Positions 43,430 to 51,843 of a stretch of DNA of 64,000 nucleotides are shown one piece after another. Both the position numbers and the translations under genes were made by a program. A model generated the notes under the pieces. That model searched no databases and was not told the DNA's origin. It saw only the letters and a program-made list of their open reading frames with translations. The stretch is from an uncultured Lachnospiraceae bacterium. Its GTDB lineage: Bacteria > Bacillota > Clostridia > Lachnospirales > Lachnospiraceae. Within the stretch, counting starts at the first letter, position 1. The number at the start of each line of letters is the position of its first letter. The stretch spans positions 1 through 64,000 of the forward strand of contig CACYKH010000008.1 in NCBI GenBank assembly GCA_902774915.1, given 5' to 3'.

Positions 43430-44038
43430 ATGCAGGAGAATAATACAGTCAAAAAGAAGAGGGCGCTTGTCACTACTCTTTTTGATGGCAGCTTAAAATC
43501 TGATATTTTTATTATGCTGGTCTTATGTTTTGCAGGTGTTTTCTGCAAGAAGATGATCAATCCATTTGCAAATACTGTTACAGATTCGCTTCATGTTCCA
43601 GGAGGAATTTCTACTGCTATTGCTTTGATGTTCCTGGTGGTTGCATCTGGTATAACAGGAAGAAAATGGTGTGCCAGTGCCATGGGTCTTGCTCAGGTGG
43701 TTATGGCACTTGCTCTTGGGTCCATGGGAAGTATGGGGCTTCTGATGCCGCTTGCTTATCTTATTCCTGGAGTTGTGATTGATCTTGTTATGCTTATTCC
43801 TGAGAATAGAATTATTTCTTTAATGGGAAAATCTTTTATTGCAAATATAGCCAGCTCAGTTTCTGCGGCTCTTTTTGCTGATATAGTTGTTTTCCATTTA
43901 CCTGTTAAACCACTTGTGGTTTATTTATGTCTTGCTACGGTAAGTGGCGCGATATGTGGATTTATTGCGGGGGCAGTTAGTTCTTCGATAGATAAAAAGA
44001 AAAATGAAGAAAATGAGGGGGATGGAAAAGATGAGTGA
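43430..44038 (+). CDS. ECF-type S component-like membrane protein
   Basis: 202 residues with about five or six membrane helices (FIMLVLCFAGVFCKKMI, STAIALMFLVVASGITG, LGSMGSMGLLMPLAYLIPGV, LCLATVSGAICGFIAGAV) and a charged tail rich in Lys/Glu. The helix pattern and small size are those of substrate-binding S components of energy-coupling-factor transporters. No ATPase or T component lies nearby, so shared ECF machinery elsewhere would be needed. It lies between fdh and mobA; a role in uptake of a molybdenum-enzyme precursor or another cofactor is a guess. Overlaps the next gene by 8 bases. Confidence 0.6.
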   Translation: MQENNTVKKKRALVTTLFDGSLKSDIFIMLVLCFAGVFCKKMINPFANTVTDSLHVPGGISTAIALMFLVVASGITGRKWCASAMGLAQVVMALALGSMGSMGLLMPLAYLIPGVVIDLVMLIPENRIISLMGKSFIANIASSVSAALFADIVVFHLPVKPLVVYLCLATVSGAICGFIAGAVSSSIDKKKNEENEGDGKDE

Positions 44039-44522
44039 TACAGAGGTAATTAATACTGAAGATGTTAATGCAGAAAAAACAGGTGAGAAAAAGAGTGGCT
44101 GGAAAGGGCTTCTTGTAACTATTATCATACTGCTTGCTATAACAGCTGGAGCGGCTATCTGGTATAACCAAAGCCTTAATAAAACTCCAGAGCATTCACT
44201 TGTGGTTGTAACTGGCGGAGAAGAAAAGGTTGTTGATATTGATAAGCTTGACCTTGTTAGTTTTAGCGGAACTGCTGTGAACGGAAAGGGAGAACAGAAA
44301 GATATCGAGGCAGAAGGCATTCGACTTGAAGATGTAATTGATTCATCAGATTATTCAGAAGTTACTGTTACATCAGATGATGCTTACTCAGCGGATGTAA
44401 AGAAGGAAGAAATGGGTGAGGCCTGGCTGGAGATAGAAGATGGTTCAGCAAGACTCTATGTATTTAGCGATACAAATTCAAAGAGAAATGTAAAAAATGT
44501 AGTGAGGATAGAGGTTAAATGA
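44031..44522 (+). CDS. Membrane-anchored protein with a molybdoenzyme (sulfite oxidase)-like small domain
   Basis: 163 residues. A cytoplasmic Lys-rich start, one membrane helix (GLLVTIIILLAITAGAAIWY) and an outer domain beginning HSLVVVTGGEEKVVDIDKLD, then EGIRLEDVIDSSDYSEVTVT and ending RNVKNVVRIEV. The pattern 'V.GG.. ..D...L..... ..G..L.D.I....... .V..DGY...' resembles small domains related to the oxidoreductase molybdopterin fold (weak similarity, by eye). It lies in the fdh-mobA cluster, and ATGA overlaps mobA. ATG 44031 (with AGGGGG at 44016-44021) chosen over the upstream in-frame ATG 44004. Confidence 0.5.
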   Translation: MSDTEVINTEDVNAEKTGEKKSGWKGLLVTIIILLAITAGAAIWYNQSLNKTPEHSLVVVTGGEEKVVDIDKLDLVSFSGTAVNGKGEQKDIEAEGIRLEDVIDSSDYSEVTVTSDDAYSADVKKEEMGEAWLEIEDGSARLYVFSDTNSKRNVKNVVRIEVK

Positions 44523-45109
44523 CAGAGTATTCTGCGATTATCCTGGCTGGTGGAGAAAGCAAACGAATGGGACAAAAGAAATCCACTTTGCTTCTTCAAG
44601 GGAAAACATTTATTGAAATCATAATTGATAAGCTCATTGATATTGGCATTAGAGAAATACTGATTTCCGGTTATGAATATAATCTGGAAAAATATAGGGA
44701 TACCGAGTGTGTTTTTAAAACCGTGAAAGATATTTATCAAAATAAGGGACCGCTTGCCGGAATTCATGCAGGGCTGGAAGCTGCGGATCATAATTCTGTT
44801 CTGATTGTCACGGAAGACGCACCGTTGGTTCCGATAGATTTTATGAAACAATTGATGCAGGAACATGAGGAAAATGATTCTTCTATTACAGTTACCAGAA
44901 GTGGCGATAGACTTCAGCCATTACTTGGTATTTATGACAAGAGTCTGATTTCTGAGTGCGATGATATTCTTCAGGGAGACAAGGCTACTGTAAGGGCATT
45001 GATTGACAGAGTAGGATGCGGTGAAGAGACTTTTGATGGTGACGAAATATTGATCAGAGGCTGCAACACACCCGAAGAATATGAACTGGTGAGAAAGCAT
45101 TTATCCTAA
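44519..45109 (+). CDS. mobA: MobA-type molybdenum cofactor guanylyltransferase
   Basis: 196 residues. YSAIILAGGESKRMGQKKST is the GTP-binding loop (LAGG..RMG.K) of MobA; ILISGYEYN, NKGPLAGIHAGLEAADHNSV and the metal site TEDAPLVP (in place of the usual C-D-.P) follow. Attaches GMP to molybdopterin to make the bis-MGD cofactor needed by formate dehydrogenase, and this fits its place at the end of the fdh operon. Overlaps the preceding gene by 4 bases (ATGA). Confidence 0.88.
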   Translation: MTEYSAIILAGGESKRMGQKKSTLLLQGKTFIEIIIDKLIDIGIREILISGYEYNLEKYRDTECVFKTVKDIYQNKGPLAGIHAGLEAADHNSVLIVTEDAPLVPIDFMKQLMQEHEENDSSITVTRSGDRLQPLLGIYDKSLISECDDILQGDKATVRALIDRVGCGEETFDGDEILIRGCNTPEEYELVRKHLS

Positions 45110-45154
45110 AAACGTGACATAGGTTTATAGAAGAAAAATTAGGAGGCGATGAAA

Positions 45155-45628
45155 ATGGGCAATGTATTAGTGGCATATTTTAGTGCGAGCGGAGTTACTT
45201 CAGGGGTTGCCAAGAAATTGGCAGATGCGGCTGGCGCTGATCTTTATGAAATAGCACCGGAGCAGGTTTATACAAAGGCAGACCTTAACTGGATGGATAA
45301 GGAGAGCAGAAGTTCAGTGGAGATGAATGACCGCTCAGCGCGTCCGGCTATTGCAACAAAAGTTGAAAATATGGATCAGTATGATACGGTATTTGTAGGC
45401 TTCCCAGTATGGTGGTACAGAGAACCATCCATAATAGATACATTTATGGAAGCTTATGATTTCAGTGGAAAGAAAGTTGTTCCTTTCTGTACATCAGGAA
45501 GCAGCGGAATCGGTGATACATATAAAAACCTTCAGGAACTTGCACCTGGTGCAACTGTTGTAGAAGGAAAAAGATTAGCAAAAGGAGTTTCAGAATCGGA
45601 TCTGAGTGCATGGGTTAAGGAGTTTTAG
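45155..45628 (+). CDS. Flavodoxin family protein
   Basis: 157 residues, MGNVLVAYFSASGVTSGVAK at the N-terminus (FMN phosphate loop YFSASGVTSG), then DTVFVGFPVWWYREPSIIDTF and KKVVPFCTSGSSGIGDT, the pattern of the flavodoxin_4 group. These small flavoproteins work as electron carriers or quinone/NADPH reductases. ATG 45155 is 8 bases from AGGAGG; ATG 45149 lies too close. The next gene begins 1 base after its stop, so the pair is probably a redox unit. Confidence 0.9.
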   Translation: MGNVLVAYFSASGVTSGVAKKLADAAGADLYEIAPEQVYTKADLNWMDKESRSSVEMNDRSARPAIATKVENMDQYDTVFVGFPVWWYREPSIIDTFMEAYDFSGKKVVPFCTSGSSGIGDTYKNLQELAPGATVVEGKRLAKGVSESDLSAWVKEF

Positions 45629-45629
45629 T

Positions 45630-46829
45630 ATGCAATACAGAAAAGATAAAAATGGAAATGAACTTTCCATGTTGGGTTATGGCTGTATGCGCTTCACAAA
45701 GAAGGGCAATAGCATTGATATTGATAAGGCTGAAAAAGAAATCATGGCAGCCTTTGAAGCAGGTGTAAATTATTATGATACAGCCTATATTTACCCAGGA
45801 AGTGAGGCGGCTCTTGGAGAAATAGTAGAGCGAAATGGAATCAGAGATAAGATTAATATCGCGACAAAGCTTCCTCAGTATTTAATTAAGAATCGCAAAG
45901 GCCTTGATAAATATTTTGATGAAGAGCTTTCACGTCTTAGAACAGATCATGTTGATTATTACCTGATGCATCATCTTACAGATGTGGAGATGTGGGAGAA
46001 ACTCAAGGCGGTAGGAATTCTTGAGTGGATAGAAGAAAAGAAGAAATCCGGTCAGGTAAGAAATATCGGTTTTTCATATCATGGAAACACAGATAATTTT
46101 ATAACCATATTAAATGACTTCGACTGGGATTTTTGTCAGGTCCAGTACAACTATCTGGACGAGGTTACACAGGCTGGTGTTAAAGGAGTTAAGGCTGCGG
46201 CTGAGAAGGGCGTTCCAGTAGTTATTATGGAGCCACTTCGTGGTGGTAAGCTTGTGGGGATGCTTCCAGAAAAAGCAAAGAAGATATTTGCTGACAGCGA
46301 CAGAGGATGGACTCCTGCAGAGTGGGCTTTCAGATGGCTTTATAATCAGTCGGAAGTAACAGTTGTTCTTTCAGGAATGAATTCTCTCGAGATGGTTCAG
46401 GAAAATTGTAAAACAGCCAGTGATATGCAGGCTGGAACTCTTACTGATAAAGACTTTGAACTTCTTGAAGAAGTAAAGAAAGCAATAAAAGAAAAAGAAA
46501 AGGTAGGCTGTACGGGATGCCGCTATTGTATGCCTTGTCCTAAGGGCGTGGATATTCCTGGAACTTTTGCCTGCTGGAACACAATGTATACAGAAAAGAA
46601 AAAAGAAGGCAGGTTCCAGTATGCTCAGACAGTTGGTCTTACAAAAGAACCAGCCTTTGCTACACAGTGTGTTGAGTGTGGTAAATGCGAGCAGCATTGT
46701 CCTCAGAGTATTCCAATCAGGGAAATGCTTAAGAAAGCAGATAAGGATCTTCGTCCACTTGGATATAAGATAGGAATCAATGTGGCAAGAAAATATATGT
46801 TTAGAAAAAAGAAGAAAAAGACACAATAA
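45630..46829 (+). CDS. Aldo/keto reductase with C-terminal 4Fe-4S ferredoxin domain
   Basis: 399 residues. AKR barrel: SMLGYGCMRFTKKG, AGVNYYDTAYIYPGSEAAL, IATKLPQYL, HVDYYLMHHLTD, RNIGFSYHGNT. The C-terminal ferredoxin part carries CTGCRYCMPCPKGVDIP and CVECGKCEQHCPQSIPI. Such fused reductases are common in Clostridia and may draw electrons from the flavodoxin made by the adjoining gene. ATG 45630 is chosen (TAAGGAG at 45616-45622). Ends just before a bidirectional terminator. Confidence 0.94.
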   Translation: MQYRKDKNGNELSMLGYGCMRFTKKGNSIDIDKAEKEIMAAFEAGVNYYDTAYIYPGSEAALGEIVERNGIRDKINIATKLPQYLIKNRKGLDKYFDEELSRLRTDHVDYYLMHHLTDVEMWEKLKAVGILEWIEEKKKSGQVRNIGFSYHGNTDNFITILNDFDWDFCQVQYNYLDEVTQAGVKGVKAAAEKGVPVVIMEPLRGGKLVGMLPEKAKKIFADSDRGWTPAEWAFRWLYNQSEVTVVLSGMNSLEMVQENCKTASDMQAGTLTDKDFELLEEVKKAIKEKEKVGCTGCRYCMPCPKGVDIPGTFACWNTMYTEKKKEGRFQYAQTVGLTKEPAFATQCVECGKCEQHCPQSIPIREMLKKADKDLRPLGYKIGINVARKYMFRKKKKKTQ

Positions 46830-46830
46830 A

Positions 46831-46864
46831 AAAGTAGCGAGCCCTCGGGCTCGTTACTTTTTTT
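46831..46864. terminator. Bidirectional terminator between convergent genes
   Basis: AAAGTAGCGAGCC (46832-46844) pairs with GGGCTCGTTACTTT (about 46848-46861), with A and T runs on both sides. It serves the aldo/keto reductase gene and overlaps the stop codon of the gene on the opposite strand. Confidence 0.9.
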
Positions 46865-48470
46865 ATACCAATCCAGATGTTACTCCGTTTCCAACATTTG
46901 GAGAAACAATTGACCAAATCAAATCAATAATAAACAGAATCGAAAGGACTATACATATTATCCATCTATATTTCTTAGCGGCCTTTCCATAAAGGTCATC
47001 CAGGAACGGCGATATGATGTAGGTGAATGCCCATCCCGCCATGCCGAAGACCAGAAGTCCCTCGAAGCAGATGCGTCCGTTAAGATTTAGGAAGTATCCT
47101 GTATAGTCCCACCATTTTTCGTTGAATAAAACTTCAAGTATCCATGAAGTAAAGTATTCTACAGCTCCACATACAATTACGGTTAGAGTAAACAGAAGTG
47201 CTGGTTTTTCTCTAAATGGTCTCAGTAAGAGGATTATCAGCATTCCACCAACTCCGTATATTGGAAGCCATGGTCCATGCATGGTTCCTCTGTTAACAAA
47301 TTGACCAGTATTGGCAAGATAGAAGATGACCTCCCAGCACCATCCAAATAACGAATATGTAAAGAACAGTTGAAGGAGTGAAAGGAAGGAATACTTCCTC
47401 ATGTAATCATATTTAAATTTGTGTACATCTATTGTAGGGATATCCAGAGTTTCTTCCCCAGATGGATGCTCTCTTTCTTCTATATGTTCAATGGCCAGCA
47501 TGTCATCATTTAGAAGTTTTCTAAGACCAAGAGGAAGATCGTTCTTTCTGAGTCCCCTTATTGTCATATACAGCTCTGCTTTAACACATTCAATATATGC
47601 ATCTGAGAAAAACAGACCCGAAAGATTGAAGGTGAAGTAAGAGACAATGTACCAAGGGAACAGAGAAAGTTCTATCAGGAATGCACGGTATTTATTTCCA
47701 TACATAAGATCCTTGGAAAGTCTGAATGCTTCCCTTGTGGATACATTTGGATTCTCCGCTACAATGTATGGAATCATCATATATTCATAATGCTTTATGA
47801 TTCCGCCGATGATAGTAATGTTCCACAATGTCTGGAAAAGATATTTAATGAACATTACCTTGGATATATTTTTAAGTCTTTTATTCTTGTATGGGAAAAG
47901 AAGTTCGCCTGCGCCAGTTGCATGGTATCTGCGCTGTTCCAGATAGTACCTGTTCTTTCCGACAATGATTACATTTTTAACAAAAACGAACCAGAAGATA
48001 GAAATAACTGAGAAGATAAAAATAACTACCGAGGTTGCAATCTTTCCTTTAAATACAAGTTCGTTCACACCATTAAGAATTCCGAAAACAAAGGACTGAC
48101 TACCAGTTATTTCATTTACGAAAACGGAAGCAACACCTCCATAGTATTTAGCTGAAGTAGTAGATGCCTCGTCAACCTTTGGGTAATCCTTTATATCAAA
48201 CAGATTTAGGAAGAATGTCATTATGGTCTGAGAATTGGAGAGCCCGGCATCAAGTCCCATAGTACTGTTATTTCTTGTCTCCTCCAGAACCCCAACCGCA
48301 GATGTGATGCTTGGATCTGCCGGCGTTTCAAAACGCTTGGTTGCCAGCTGGTATCCTCCATTTATGATAATTGAAACAAGGAAGATGATAAGCACATTTA
48401 GATAGTAGCGCCTCTTCAGATTCTTCAATCCTTCCCGTCTTATTTTTCTTCTCGTATTTTTATCTAACAT
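46863..48470 (-). CDS. DUF975-CmpB-type fused membrane protein
   Basis: 535 residues, read leftwards. The first about 310 residues look like DUF975 (a helix at 25-45, then several membrane helices including SGLFFSDAYIECVKAELYMT with short amphipathic loops). After a hydrophilic linker (residues 325-360), a PF06541-like domain (putative ABC-transporter type IV, CmpB) follows: YSLFGWCWEVIFYLANTGQF, NRGTMHGPWLPIYGVGGML, then AVEYFTSWILEVLF and KWWDYTGYFLNLNGRICFEG. Both domain types are common in Firmicutes membranes with unknown function. Fusion of the two in one chain is the notable point. Confidence 0.8.
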   Translation of the reverse strand: MLDKNTRRKIRREGLKNLKRRYYLNVLIIFLVSIIINGGYQLATKRFETPADPSITSAVGVLEETRNNSTMGLDAGLSNSQTIMTFFLNLFDIKDYPKVDEASTTSAKYYGGVASVFVNEITGSQSFVFGILNGVNELVFKGKIATSVVIFIFSVISIFWFVFVKNVIIVGKNRYYLEQRRYHATGAGELLFPYKNKRLKNISKVMFIKYLFQTLWNITIIGGIIKHYEYMMIPYIVAENPNVSTREAFRLSKDLMYGNKYRAFLIELSLFPWYIVSYFTFNLSGLFFSDAYIECVKAELYMTIRGLRKNDLPLGLRKLLNDDMLAIEHIEEREHPSGEETLDIPTIDVHKFKYDYMRKYSFLSLLQLFFTYSLFGWCWEVIFYLANTGQFVNRGTMHGPWLPIYGVGGMLIILLLRPFREKPALLFTLTVIVCGAVEYFTSWILEVLFNEKWWDYTGYFLNLNGRICFEGLLVFGMAGWAFTYIISPFLDDLYGKAAKKYRWIICIVLSILFIIDLIWSIVSPNVGNGVTSGLV

Positions 48471-48505
48471 TTCTCTATTCTCTTTCTATCAATTTTATAA
48501 TCGTT

Positions 48506-49468
48506 TTATAAAACATTAAGTGATTCGCCATTAAGATATGCTTTCACATTTGCTGCAACTGTATCTATAAGTCGCGTTCTTGCTTCCACGCTTGCCCATG
48601 CCATATGTGGTGTTATACAAAGATTTGGTGCAGTTAGAAGTGGGTTATCTGCAAGCATTGGTTCACTGGTAACAACATCAACAGCAGCTCCACCTACCTT
48701 ACCACTCTTTAGGGCATCTGCAAGGTCCTGCTCATTCACAAGACCGCCACGAGAAACATTTATTATTATAATTCCATCCTTCATCTTGGAAATGTTTTCG
48801 GTACGAATTATCTTTTCAGTTTCGTTTGTCATTGGACAATGAAGAGTTACTACATCAGAGTTTTTCCAAATCTCTTCAAGAGATGTAAATGTAACCGATT
48901 TATCATCGATATATTTTTCCGGGTGCGCTGTATATACGAGCACATTCATGTGGAAAGCATTTGCTATTTCAGCAACTCTTTTTCCTATGTTTCCGTATCC
49001 AACAATTCCAATGGTTTTTTCAGCAAGCTCTGTAACCGGGCTGAGCCAATAGCAGAATGTTTCCGATTTCACCCAATCGCCTTTATGCACGCTTTCATTG
49101 TGAGTACTAATGTGACAGGCACATTCAAGGATGAATCCCCATGCCAGCTGAGCAACAGACTCTGTGCTATAAGCTGGAACATTTGTTACAGTTACGCCAT
49201 GTCGTTTTGCGGCTTCTAGGTCGATAACATTGTAGCCGGTAGCACAAACGCCAAGATATTTTAGATTAGGAAGACGACTGAAGGTTTCCTCGTCAAAGAT
49301 TATCTTATTCGTGTAGACCACATCTGCATCTCCAATGTGCTCATACTTATCATCTTCAGTAGTGTTGGAATAAACCGTCGTTTCCATTATAGATGTGATT
49401 GGTTCGAGAGAAATATCGCCGCGGTTTACGGCCCCTTCTTCCAAATAAACTGCTTTCATTTGCTTCAC
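48506..49468 (-). CDS. D-2-hydroxyacid dehydrogenase
   Basis: 320 residues, read leftwards. NAD-binding loop KTIGIVGYGNIGKRVAEIA, catalytic Arg in INVSRGGLVNEQDLADAL, Glu in DVVTSEPMLADNPLL and His in CITPHMAWAS. N-terminal part (VVYTNKIIFDEETFSRLPNL) carries the split substrate domain. Closest in plan to glycerate/hydroxypyruvate reductases that reduce a 2-oxoacid with NAD(P)H; substrate not established. Begins next to the divergent Q-rich gene, with a 7-bp inverted repeat TGTGGTT/AACCACA around 49520 in the shared promoter region. Confidence 0.92.
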   Translation of the reverse strand: MKQMKAVYLEEGAVNRGDISLEPITSIMETTVYSNTTEDDKYEHIGDADVVYTNKIIFDEETFSRLPNLKYLGVCATGYNVIDLEAAKRHGVTVTNVPAYSTESVAQLAWGFILECACHISTHNESVHKGDWVKSETFCYWLSPVTELAEKTIGIVGYGNIGKRVAEIANAFHMNVLVYTAHPEKYIDDKSVTFTSLEEIWKNSDVVTLHCPMTNETEKIIRTENISKMKDGIIIINVSRGGLVNEQDLADALKSGKVGGAAVDVVTSEPMLADNPLLTAPNLCITPHMAWASVEARTRLIDTVAANVKAYLNGESLNVL

Positions 49469-49575
49469 CTAATTTATTGTTTATTTCTTTATTCAAAAAG
49501 TATATACTGAGTAGTGTGGTTTTAATAACCACATTTACAAGTATACACTAAATTAGTAGTACAAGGAAGATAGAT
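49469..49575. promoter_or_regulatory. Divergent promoter region with a small palindrome
   Basis: 107 bases between genes read in opposite directions. TGTGGTT-TTAAT-AACCACA (about 49516-49534) is a perfect inverted repeat flanked by AT-rich stretches (GTATATACT and GTATACACT on either side), the layout of a repressor site between two promoters. No clear consensus -35/-10 pair was assigned. Confidence 0.45.
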
Positions 49576-50073
49576 ATGGACCAAGATTATTTTAATCCTG
49601 ATCAAGAGCCAAATTACGTTCCACCACAGGATCAGATGTATATGCAGCAACCACAAATGCAGCAGTCATATATGCAACAACCACAAATGCAGCAGATGCC
49701 ACCACAGCAAATGTCAAATGAGATTTCTCCTGAGGATAATCATAAGGCGAATATGTACTGCGTTGCGTCACTTTTGTGCACCTTCGTAATTCCACTGGCT
49801 ACAATGATGGTGTCCGGAGTTCTGGTTAATGTTTTCGTGAGTGTGGATAATGATACTACAACAAGTCTATTATCATCAGCTGTGTCAACCATCAGTGGAT
49901 TGTCCCATCTTGCAGGATGGGTTCTGATGATTATTACACGTGTAAGATTCCCGAAGAACAAATTTGGTAAGGTTCTTATGATAGTTTATCTTGCACTCCT
50001 TGCACTTGTTGTTATTGGAATTGTTGTACTTATAATTTCCTGTATAAAGTGTCTACAGGATTGTCCAGGTTAA
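49576..50073 (+). CDS. Q/P/M-rich small membrane protein
   Basis: 165 residues. The first 55 contain repeats of YMQQPQMQQ-type units (low complexity, Gln, Pro, Met), then a hydrophobic segment CVASLLCTFVIPLATMMVSG, a short loop and two more helices (GLSHLAGWVLMIITRV, VLMIVYLALLALVVIGIVVL). The tail ends CIKCLQDCPG. Overall layout recalls Firmicutes DUF4190-like proteins, but no family is claimed. AAGGAAG precedes ATG 49576. It lies 25 bases before an Lgt-like gene. Confidence 0.7.
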   Translation: MDQDYFNPDQEPNYVPPQDQMYMQQPQMQQSYMQQPQMQQMPPQQMSNEISPEDNHKANMYCVASLLCTFVIPLATMMVSGVLVNVFVSVDNDTTTSLLSSAVSTISGLSHLAGWVLMIITRVRFPKNKFGKVLMIVYLALLALVVIGIVVLIISCIKCLQDCPG

Positions 50074-50098
50074 CAATATATTTTTAGTGGAGTTTATT

Positions 50099-50797
50099 TT
50101 GAATATTCATATTCCAAATCTTGAATATACATTTTACGGACCGATAGTTCTTCTATCGATAGTAATAGGCATAATAATCGCCTGCATTCTTATGCGGAAT
50201 GCAGGCGTTAAATCTATTACTTGTTTTTATACTGTAATTTTTACATTCATGTCAATTTTGGTATGTTCAGCAATTCTTTCTATTTCAATAACTGGTGATA
50301 TCAGAAAAGTAGGTTTTGTTGGAGCCGGCGGAGCACTTGGTCTGATTGTTGGTGCGGTTACATCTGCTTTGATTCATCGTGACCATATATCCGAATCAAT
50401 GTCAGCATGGATAATCGTAGCACCACTAATGTATGGTCTTTCCAAAATTGGCTGTCATATAGCAGGCTGCTGTAATGGGATTCCATATAACGGTTTCTTT
50501 ACAATTACCTACGCCGAGAAAGGTAATATAAGCTACTTTCCAATACAAATAACAGAAACAATAGTCTTTGTTTTAATCTTTATCATCGGACTAATTCTCT
50601 ATTTAAAATCAAAGAACAAAACTCGCGTAGCAATTTTAGTCCTTCTTCTTTCGGGAATCGCAAAGATAGGTCTGGAATTTCTTCGCGAATCACATATAGG
50701 ACATACGATAACAAGCTACCAGATTATTGTTCTTTCTATTTCTATTATAGGAGCAGTCTCTCTCCATCTAACTAACAAGTCAGCAGAGACAGAGTAA
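50099..50797 (+). CDS. Prolipoprotein diacylglyceryl transferase-like membrane protein
   Basis: 232 residues, about seven membrane helices. TTG 50099 with GTGGAG at 50087-50092 is preferred to GTG 50087. The segment SKIGCHIAGCCNGIPYNGFF aligns with the Lgt-type loop G.IGC...GCC.G and FPIQITETIVF with the region before the last helices. These Cys-rich Lgt-like proteins are related to, but distinct from, the housekeeping Lgt; the canonical HGG..G motif is not seen. Possibly an accessory transferase or an unrelated enzyme on the same fold (inference). Confidence 0.6.
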   Translation: MNIHIPNLEYTFYGPIVLLSIVIGIIIACILMRNAGVKSITCFYTVIFTFMSILVCSAILSISITGDIRKVGFVGAGGALGLIVGAVTSALIHRDHISESMSAWIIVAPLMYGLSKIGCHIAGCCNGIPYNGFFTITYAEKGNISYFPIQITETIVFVLIFIIGLILYLKSKNKTRVAILVLLLSGIAKIGLEFLRESHIGHTITSYQIIVLSISIIGAVSLHLTNKSAETE

Positions 50798-51049
50798 TAT
50801 CAGGATTGGTATAAAAAGGGCAGTTGACAAAGCAACTACCCTAGTGTACTATCTGATCAGAGGTATCGGAGTCAGTTTCCCGACCACCTCACAAGTTGAT
50901 ATTATTTAAAGAAATAGCATCACACCTTGCGCGTTGGGGATGCTATTTCTTTTTGTCTTCGTGGTTACTGTGATTAATTATTTTCCGCACAGCGTTTGTT
51001 TTATGTTAAAATAAGCGTTGTGCGGTTTTTGTATATCGGAGGTTTTGAG
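50798..51049 (+). other. Non-coding stretch with two hairpins between the Lgt-like and Fic genes
   Basis: About 250 bases. First hairpin: GGGCAGTTG (50818-50826) / CAACTACCC (50833-50841), one mismatch. Second: AGAAATAGCATC (50910-50921) / GATGCTATTTCT (50939-50950) followed by TTTT, a good intrinsic terminator. Between them (50842-50909) is an unpaired stretch with no recognised family. Fic ribosome site GGAGG at 51038-51042. Confidence 0.7.
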
Positions 51050-51787
51050 ATGAGTCATACTTATGAAGATGTTTTAAAGTATTGGCAGGAGAATCTGCCT
51101 AAAACGAAAGATGATTTTCTAACTATTCTTGATAACTTCAAAATTATGTTTGCATTTAATTCTAACAAGATAGAAAATCCAGAAACAACATATCATAATA
51201 CAAGAGAAATTTTTGAAAATGGTAAAGTAATTAATTATACGGGAGATCTTCGAAATCTTTTTGAAATACAGAATCAGAAGGATGCATTCGATTTTATTAT
51301 TGATAATATAGTAGAGAAGAAACCTATTGATAAACAGTTTATCCTGGAGTTACATGAAGCTTTGATGAAAGGTTGTTATGATGAAACCCGTTATAATAAA
51401 GGTGAAAGACCTGGGGTATTCAAACTTCATGACTATGCTGTGGGAGATGATATTGGAGCGGCGCCTGAGGATGTTGAGCAGGAAATAGAGGATTTATGCG
51501 CAGAGCTTATGGAAAATGAAGGTAAGGATCCTCTAAGAATAGCAACATATCTTCATTTGACTTTTGAAACAATTCATCCTTTTGCTGATGGCAATGGTAG
51601 AGTCGGAAGAACTCTGCTAAATTATTATCTGATGACACATGACTATCCGCCAACAATTCTTTACGATGAGGATAAAGAAACATACTATATGGCTCTTACT
51701 GTATTTGACAAGAGTGGTCAGTTTACTGGTTTTGAACAGTTCCTGAAGGAACAGACCGTAAAAACATGGTCAAAGAGGTTGGGGTAA
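51050..51787 (+). CDS. Fic-domain AMPylator, class II (N-terminal inhibitory helix)
   Basis: 245 residues. ATG 51050 lies 7 bases after GGAGG; an upstream in-frame TTG at 50996 is rejected. Fic motif HPFADGNGRVGR at about residues 178-189, the canonical HPFx(D/E)GNGRxxR. Near the N-terminus SNKIEN fits the (S/T)xxxE(G/N) inhibitory motif on a preceding helix, which marks class II enzymes that are held inactive by their own Glu. Fic proteins transfer AMP (or related groups) to a hydroxyl of a target protein. Target unknown. No antitoxin gene adjoins, consistent with the built-in inhibitor. Confidence 0.9.
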   Translation: MSHTYEDVLKYWQENLPKTKDDFLTILDNFKIMFAFNSNKIENPETTYHNTREIFENGKVINYTGDLRNLFEIQNQKDAFDFIIDNIVEKKPIDKQFILELHEALMKGCYDETRYNKGERPGVFKLHDYAVGDDIGAAPEDVEQEIEDLCAELMENEGKDPLRIATYLHLTFETIHPFADGNGRVGRTLLNYYLMTHDYPPTILYDEDKETYYMALTVFDKSGQFTGFEQFLKEQTVKTWSKRLG

Positions 51788-51794
51788 AATATTG

Positions 51795-51822
51795 TTGCAA
51801 TTTCAAAATTTCGTATTATACT
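51795..51822 (+). promoter_or_regulatory. Promoter of purF
   Basis: TTGCAA (51795-51800), 16-base spacer, TATACT (51817-51822). Transcription would begin near 51829. Confidence 0.65.
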
Positions 51823-51843
51823 AAGAGAGTAATATTTGGAAAT

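Noticed and set aside
46780-46992. Small open frame across the end of the aldo/keto reductase gene
   Set aside because: It crosses the bidirectional terminator and the opposite-strand stop and has no ribosome site.
49640-49700. Tandem CAACCACAAATGCAGCA-like repeats suggest a CRISPR or repeat array
   Set aside because: They are codon-level repeats of a Gln/Pro/Met-rich protein (YMQQPQMQQ) in an open frame with a ribosome site. There are no spacers of equal length.
50996-51049. Earlier TTG start for the Fic gene
   Set aside because: The extension (FYVKISVVRFLYIGGFE) is not Fic-like and overlaps the region just before GGAGG at 51038-51042, which serves ATG 51050.
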